Shown piece after piece: positions 57,801 to 64,000 of a stretch of DNA of 64,000 nt. Positions within the stretch are counted from its first letter, which is position 1. Each line of letters opens with the position of its first letter. Source of the stretch: Metridium senile. Lineage: Eukaryota; Cnidaria; Anthozoa; Actiniaria; Metridiidae. The notes beneath the pieces were generated by a model. That model saw only the letters and a list, made by a program, of their open reading frames with translations, had not been told where the DNA came from and searched no databases. The position numbers and the translations under genes were made by a program. The stretch covers positions 42,962,379-43,026,378 of the forward strand of contig OX459096.1 of assembly GCA_949775045.1 (NCBI GenBank), in the 5' to 3' direction.

Positions 57801-60800
57801 TTTGAACCTCAAATTCACATTGTTTTAATCTGAAATAGCCTGAGGTACAATGAGATTTAGATATGTTTTATTAACTATTAAATCTTCTTGTAAAGCTCTA
57901 ACTTAACTTTCAAGTTTAATGTTGGATCATTCTTTTCAAGATCAACTAGCTATGTTTGTGTTAGATAATATTGACAGCAACTTCATTTGTACATTCTGAT
58001 CAAAGTTATAGCACAATTGCTAAATATTACTCACTGTATGTACTGTATAGTGCCTGCTTTCTTTTGTGAGATAAGAGGGGATAGAAATCTGTAGTGGTGC
58101 TATTGTGGAAATTTCCTTTTGACTTGGTCACTATCAAATGTTTGTTTCATAACACTCAGATTACAGTACTGATTCTGTGACTTTGATAAACATTATTTGT
58201 TAACTATACACTGATGAAAAACATGTAATAGCTTACTGTCATGTCAGACCTAAATCTTTAGCTAGAGGATGAACACCCAAAACGTTAGTAATTTGTTTAT
58301 CCCATTTTACATGGTGTAAAGTTCATTATTGTTACTCAAATTGTTTCCTTAGAAACACCAACATTGTCTACTTGTTGTTGGCATTGTGTTCACAGTGATT
58401 GTGTTATTTCCAGGTTGTTGTTGGCCAAGCTGCTATGATGGTCCATCAACTGTCCAGGAAAGATGCAAGTCGCCATGCTATTATGAACTCCCCACAAATG
58501 GTAGCTGCATTAGTCAGGGCATTGAACAATGCTACTGATGTTGAAACAACCAGATGCGCTGCTGGTACTTTACACAATCTATCACATCATAGGTAATGAG
58601 TGTTATCAGTGAGATGAATTTCAAATAAAGACCAAAGATGTTGTGAATCATGATATCAAAGTGCTCTGTGAAATTATTACAATGAATAACATTGGGCTTC
58701 TGAATGATGATAATTTTGGACTGACAAACCTAATGAATTTCGCAGTTTTGAGAAGCTACCCCATTCACTGTATTAATAATTTGTCCATATTTTCATGTTC
58801 CAGCGATATGAAATTTGCTACATTTTATATTAAAATTGACATTTCTTTACTCCAGACAAGGTCTGTTATCCATCTTCAAGTCTGGTGGCATTCCTGCTCT
58901 AGTCAAGTTGCTTGGATCACAAGTAGAGGCTGTTGTCTTCTATGCCATCACAACCCTTCATAATCTTCTTCTTCATCAAGAAGGTGCTAAAATGGCTGTC
59001 CGTCTGGCTGGTGGCTTACAGAAAATGGTAGCTCTGCTTGGACGAACCAATGTCAAGTTCTTAGCCATCGTCACAGGTATGTAAACTTTTAAAACGCTGT
59101 GTGTTATTAGAAAGTACTCAGTAAATATGATTCTGAGCTAAAGGTAAAGTCTGGATGTGGCCGGTGCAGGTTAGGTGGGAATCAAATACATGTCACTCAA
59201 GATTAATAGTTGTCTTACCCTCTCACTGTATCTCACCACAAGAGTCCACCGGTAGCCCAGTTGCTAGAGCTCTGCTGTGGTATTAAGGGATCATTAACTG
59301 GGTTATGTTTTTCCTATAGACTGTCTTCATGTATTGGCGTATGGTAACCAAGAAAGCAAACTAATCATCCTTGCCTCTGGTGGACCTGCAGAGTTAGTTC
59401 GCATCATGAAGAGTTATACTTATGAGAAACTACTGTTCACAACTAGCCGTGTCTTGAAGGTCCTGTCTGTTGATACTGACAACAAAATGGCTATTGTAGA
59501 GGTAATGTTGAATACTAATGTTACTTGGGATTATTGGTATATTCTAATAATTTTAAATGATTGGAGTATATAGTGTTGATATTTATAAACCCATATAACC
59601 TTGTCTGAGACGACTTGATAGATATAGCAAACTCACACGGGATAACCCTGTCTGAGACTACTTGGGTTATAGAGCAAACTCACACTGGTGTCGCAAAGCC
59701 CATTGGTTTGAGTATCATATTTTGTGGCTCCAACAATCTGTTTTGCTATAGACAATGTTTGTCAATCTTTTCCCTTATGTTGCCACTGTTATCTTTGAAG
59801 TGCGCCCCTGAAGTTTGATGTCTTGTTTGCAAACTAGCACTCTGTTGGCCGTTCCTAATATTTTGATTGACGGCTGGCAAAATTCTAGTTTGCAAATGAG
59901 ACATCAAACTTCAGGGGTTGCACTTCAATAGTAATGGTATTAATTTGTTTTCATGTTAGTTTAGGTGGCATTTTTGTCTAGTTTATTTCATGATTCTGGT
60001 TGCATTTTTTTCTACTGGTAATTGCTGTAAAAATGGTCAATATATTTACTTACATCTACTTGTTGTGACATTCCAGGCTGGGGGAATGCAAGCTCTTGCA
60101 ATGCATCTTGGTCACCAGAGTAACCGCCTTGTCCAAAACTGTTTGTGGACTTTACGTAACCTGTCTGACGCTGCAACCAAAGAAGATGGTTTGGATAACT
60201 TGCTTCAAATGCTTGTACAGCTGCTCTCTTCTAACGATACCCAAGTCGTAACCTGTGCATCTGGTATTCTTTCCAACTTGACTTGCAATAATCCTCGCAA
60301 TAAACAACTTGTATGCAGGTTTGGAGGCATTGAAGCTCTTGTTCGTACATGTCTACAGGCAGGAGACAGAGAAGAGATTACAGAACCAGCTGTAAGTCTT
60401 ATTCTTGTTTTACAAAAGATAGAGAACAAACTTTAAACGCGGGCAACATTTTGCGCTAACAAATACTGAATTGTACTAATTAGAAAATAGAAAACAAAAG
60501 AGATTCCTACAATAGAAAGTACATTTCTTAACTCAAAAATACAGGCTTATGTAAGTTCTGTAACAGCTAGCTTTAGTTTTGTTTTGTGTTGCGTCAAACT
60601 AACAATCTTAACTTTTGCCAATGTAGGTCTGTGCACTTCGCCATCTGACAAGCAGACACGCTGATGCTGAGGCAGCCCAAAATGCTGTTCGTGTCCATTA
60701 TGGTCTACCAGTACTCGTGAAATTACTTCATCCTCCATCTCGCTGGCCTCTCATCAAGGCTGTTATTGGACTAATCCGTAACTTGGCTCTCTGTCCTGCC

Positions 60801-63283
60801 AACCATACTCCCATCAGAGAACATGGCGGCCTACCACGTCTTGTACAACTACTAATGCGTGCTAATCAAGACATGCAGAGAAGACCAGGCCAAACTGCTG
60901 TCATTGATGGAGTGAGAATGGATGATATTGTCGAAGGAACTGTCGGTGCTCTGCATATCTTGTCAAGAGAGGCCCATAATCGCGCTGTCATTAGAAGCCT
61001 TCATTGTATACCATTGTTTGTGCAGGTATGTACATAGAACTACTGTAGTAGTAAGCAGTTCTGGTCTGCTTTTAGATGCGTGTTTTTACATTAGTCGCTT
61101 TTTACTGCCAGTCAGTGTATCACTATATTCTTTCTCGTGGGCGTGAAAAAGATGATGTTCATTTTCTGCTCACTTGCTCACATTTTTGCGGAGTTAGGAA
61201 AACCGGATAATGTAGAAAAATCGTTGTTGCATCAACTTTCATTGTTGTTTTTATTGCCGCTGCTATTATTATTTTTGTTGTTGTTGTCATATTTGTTGTT
61301 GCTGTCGCAGTTGATGTTATATTTGTTGTTGTTGTCGCTCTTGTCATATTTGTTGTTGTTGTCGCTCTTGTCATATTTGTTGTTGTTGTCGCTCTTGTCA
61401 TATTTGTTGTCGCTGTTGTTGTTATATTTGTTGTTGTTGTCATTTTTGTTGTTTGTTTTTCGCATTGCTGTTGCTGCATATTGCTGTTTCTTCACCATTA
61501 TTATCATGGTGATAGTATCTGTATAATTCTTTAAATAACCCGTCTTTTGTATCCCTAGCTGTTGTATTCACCTAACGAGAACATTCAACGTGTAGCTGCC
61601 GGAGTACTGTGTGAACTAGCTCAAGACAAAGAAGGAGCTGAAGCAATCGAAGCAGAGAACGCAACACAACCACTAACAGACCTGCTACACTCCAGGAACG
61701 AGGGCATTGCTGCTTATGCTGCTGCTGTGTTGTTCCGTATGTCGGAAGATAAGTCACAGGATTACAAGAAACGACTTTCTGTAGAATTGACGAGTTCTTT
61801 GTTCAGAGAAGACGCCCCATGGCCTGAGGTACAGTTTTACTTTCATGAAAGCGACAGTATTATTTTGTATTGCTTCTTTTTATACACTCTACAATACATA
61901 ATAATCTACTGAAACTGTTAGTCCTCAAACTTTTCAATTACTTTCTATTTTGTTAATAGTGGAATAATTATGATTTTTATTTGTTATAAATATATAAATA
62001 ATATTTTTCGATGGAAATTCTTTCGAGTTTTCCACACGTTATGAAAAATTTGCTTTCGGTGTGAAATATTTAGTAAACGGAAAACTAATGCTTTCACAAC
62101 AATTTGTATTTATTTATTTATTTATTCTTTTCCTTTGCCAGTTGATAGAAAATAATTTTCGTTCGAAAAAGAAGAAACGCATTTATGTCTTACTTTACTT
62201 CCATTAGAAAAAACGGAAAATCTGTTCGTCTTTTTTCATTTTAGTGGAGTGATAATAGTAATATTCTCTTTTTTGGTTCCTATGTTTCTAATCACTGTTT
62301 ATTTGGACGAAAGTAAAGCCCTCGGGCTCCACGTGGCTGAAAGAGATTCCGTGATTTTCGTCCACGTTTTAGACTCCACACTACAACAACTAATTACACA
62401 CAACATCAACAGCAAACTCTATGTGGTCTTGACTAAAGTGATATTCTCTGTTCGTTCTCTTTGATGTAAAGCTGCACAAATAATTGCCCTCCTCCTTCTA
62501 TTCAATTCGCGTTGTTTTTGTCGTGATATTTAACATGCGGCAAACTTTGTGTCATGTTTGATGTTTTTTACATGATAGTTGTATCGATCACGTTCGGGGA
62601 AACCAAACCGGAAGTAGGCGATTCCGTCATCGCTTCACTTCCGTAAACAAATTTTTGGCCTTGAATTTTAAATGTTTATTTTTCTCACGTCTTTTCAAGT
62701 ATGTTTTTGTGTGTTTGAAAATCAATTATTCAGGGTTTTGTTTTTCAGAAATTAAATGATTTATAAAGTCCTTATTGAATTCCTAATCTGTATTTGGCTC
62801 AAGCAAGTTTTCGTGCAATATTAATGTTCACAAAAAAATTGTTTTTTGACTTTTTTCTTTTCCGTCCTTCCTTCCTTTCTTGATTTCTGTTTCCTTAATT
62901 TGTTTATGTCCGTCTTTTTTCTTCTTTCTTTTAACAATTTTTTTCTCTCTTTTATTTGTTATTCACTTTGCTATTGATTTATGTGGGGTTTTTTTCTGTT
63001 CCTTTCTTTTTCTTTCTTTCATATATATATATATATGCCTATGGATCAACAAGGAATTAACGGAGAAAATGTGTTTTGTTTTCAGCATATGGACGGCGAT
63101 TTCATGGACACCTACCAAATGCCAAATAACTACAACTATCCCCAAGACCCGATGGATTACTCACAGCACGGCCATATGGATTACCAACAACCCCACTACG
63201 ACTACCACGATCCAAACATGCCTCCACCAGGCCATCATCAACCTCCTCCCCACGGTGGTCCATGGTACGATACCGACCTCTAA
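54827..63283 (+). CDS. CTNNB1: beta-catenin, 10 coding exons, complete (741 aa)
   Basis: Cadherin-linked adhesion protein and Wnt transcriptional co-activator. Exons: 54827-55065, 56506-56662, 57676-57741, 58414-58592, 58856-59076, 59320-59501, 60077-60391, 60627-61025, 61559-61828, 63086-63283; all GT-AG, 2226 nt. The N-terminus has the GSK3/beta-TrCP degron [16 protein letters not shown]: Ser28, Ser32, Thr36 and Ser40 align with human Ser33, Ser37, Thr41 and Ser45, and Lys14 with human Lys19. The alpha-catenin site AVVNLINYQ ends at 132. Twelve armadillo repeats fill about 133-660 ([63 protein letters not shown]). The C-tail is short (65 aa after residue 676), rich in His/Pro/Tyr/Asp, and ends in the PDZ ligand DTDL. 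The start ATG lies 8 nt after an AG acceptor, so 5' UTR exons exist upstream. Human is 781 aa; the shortening is in both tails. All degron phospho-sites are intact. Confidence 0.97.
59796..59927. repeat. 132-bp foldback element
   Basis: TGAAGTGCGCCCCTGAAGTT is inverted at AACTTCAGGGGTTGCACTTCA, with arms of about 45 bp. Beta-catenin intron 6. Confidence 0.8.
61224..61470. repeat. TTG-rich minisatellite, 27-bp unit
   Basis: GTTGTTGTTGTCGCTCTTGTCATATTT repeats about three times with flanking TTG triplets, in the intron before beta-catenin exon 9. Leu- and Asn/Thr-rich frames are artefacts. Confidence 0.9.
61829..63085. other. last intron of beta-catenin
   Basis: 1.26 kb between the end of the armadillo core and the C-tail exon. 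AT- and T-rich, no other gene recognised. It contains a run TATATATATATA at 63022-63035 just upstream of the final exon. Confidence 0.7.
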
Positions 63284-63940
63284 ACAAATTGACGCAGCAT
63301 AAAACCTAGCGGGTTTTTCTAGCCATTAGAGTGTATGCGTAGAGCGTGATTTCTCGCGACTTCTGTGTGGCTTTTTGTAATATAACTCAATAGGGATTAA
63401 TAAGCTCAACTAGCAACAATTATTTTTCCTATATTTTGTAGAACGTTTCCCATTAATTGGTTTCGTTGTGGATTTTTTTTTTCTTTGATTCGTTTAACCA
63501 ATTTTTCTGATGTAATATCTGTTTTCGTATGCAGTGGTTGGTCGAAAAATAGTAATAAAAAGCAGAAGGTATCGCCATGGAAAGTTTTTCTTAGGAAAGA
63601 AAATATCTTTTTTAATGTAAACCATTTTCCCCTTTTATTTATTTTCCTTGTACAATTTTCAAATTACAATATCTTACCAATAACCAATTACAAACTTGTA
63701 CCAATAACCAATGAGATCGTCTTATTTTCCCGCCTTGACGTGGCGCGCGCGCGTCTAATAATGTAGTTTAGAAAATCTAGCTGTGATGTTGTATAAGCTA
63801 GTGAAGCGATTTTTAACTATGTACATTATAACGCTTGTTTGTGTTCATATTTGTATTTATCGTCTAGTAGAAATAATCTTGAATCATCCATTCAAGTAGA
63901 AGTTTAATCAATAATAAACATAGTCTTTTACCAATGTCTT
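63284..63940 (+). other. beta-catenin 3' UTR with poly(A) signal
   Basis: AATAAA at 63913-63918, 630 nt after the stop, followed by TGTGTTTTG-type GT-rich sequence (63948-63960). The 3' UTR contains ACCAATAACCAAT duplicates at about 63676 and 63699. The final 60 bp of the window show nothing further. Confidence 0.65.
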
Positions 63941-64000
63941 GAACAAAGTGTGTTTTGTTATTCTTGTTAACTCATGACTTCAAAACATTCCTAACTTTTC

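Overview
This is animal (metazoan) genomic DNA. It is AT-rich, and its genes are split into many short exons with standard GT-AG introns. The gene content (a beta-catenin, a CASD1-type sialate O-acetyltransferase, a DPY19 C-mannosyltransferase and an SLC22 transporter) and the dense foldback/MITE and CR1/L2-like repeats fit a non-bilaterian or early-branching animal. A cnidarian, probably an anthozoan, is my best guess. That is inference: no marker in the window fixes the phylum.

Layout. (1) 1-4.27 kb, minus strand: first eight coding exons of a DPY19-family gene, cut by the left edge. (2) 5.5-15.0 kb, minus strand: complete nine-exon SLC22-type transporter, 557 codons plus stop. (3) 15-31.2 kb: repeat-rich intergenic DNA. 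It holds a 5'-truncated CR1/L2-like retrotransposon, an 807-bp DNA transposon whose twin sits in the DPY19 gene, several foldback elements, and a 4454-bp CACTA/EnSpm-like element with matching TIRs, a 3-bp target duplication, long subterminal GTGAATATGATG-type repeats and a two-frame cargo gene. (4) 31.26-48.53 kb, plus strand: complete 23-exon CASD1-like gene (841 aa), rich in intronic MITEs; two of its introns have tandemly duplicated splice acceptors. (5) 48.5-54.8 kb: intergenic DNA and probable beta-catenin 5' region. (6) 54.83-63.28 kb, plus strand: complete beta-catenin in ten coding exons (741 aa), followed by its 3' UTR and a poly(A) signal.

The exon models were built by hand from conserved protein sequence, GT-AG sites and phase. 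In all four genes the exon phases chain without conflict, and the three complete CDS sums are divisible by three (1674, 2526 and 2226 nt). No operon logic applies. DPY19 and CASD1 both act in the secretory pathway (protein C-mannosylation and sialic acid O-acetylation) and beta-catenin acts in adhesion and Wnt signalling, but I see no evidence that the neighbourhood is functionally linked. The most unusual features are the CACTA-like element with its membrane-protein cargo, the MULE-like MITE families with 8-11 bp duplications, and the duplicated splice acceptors in the CASD1 gene.
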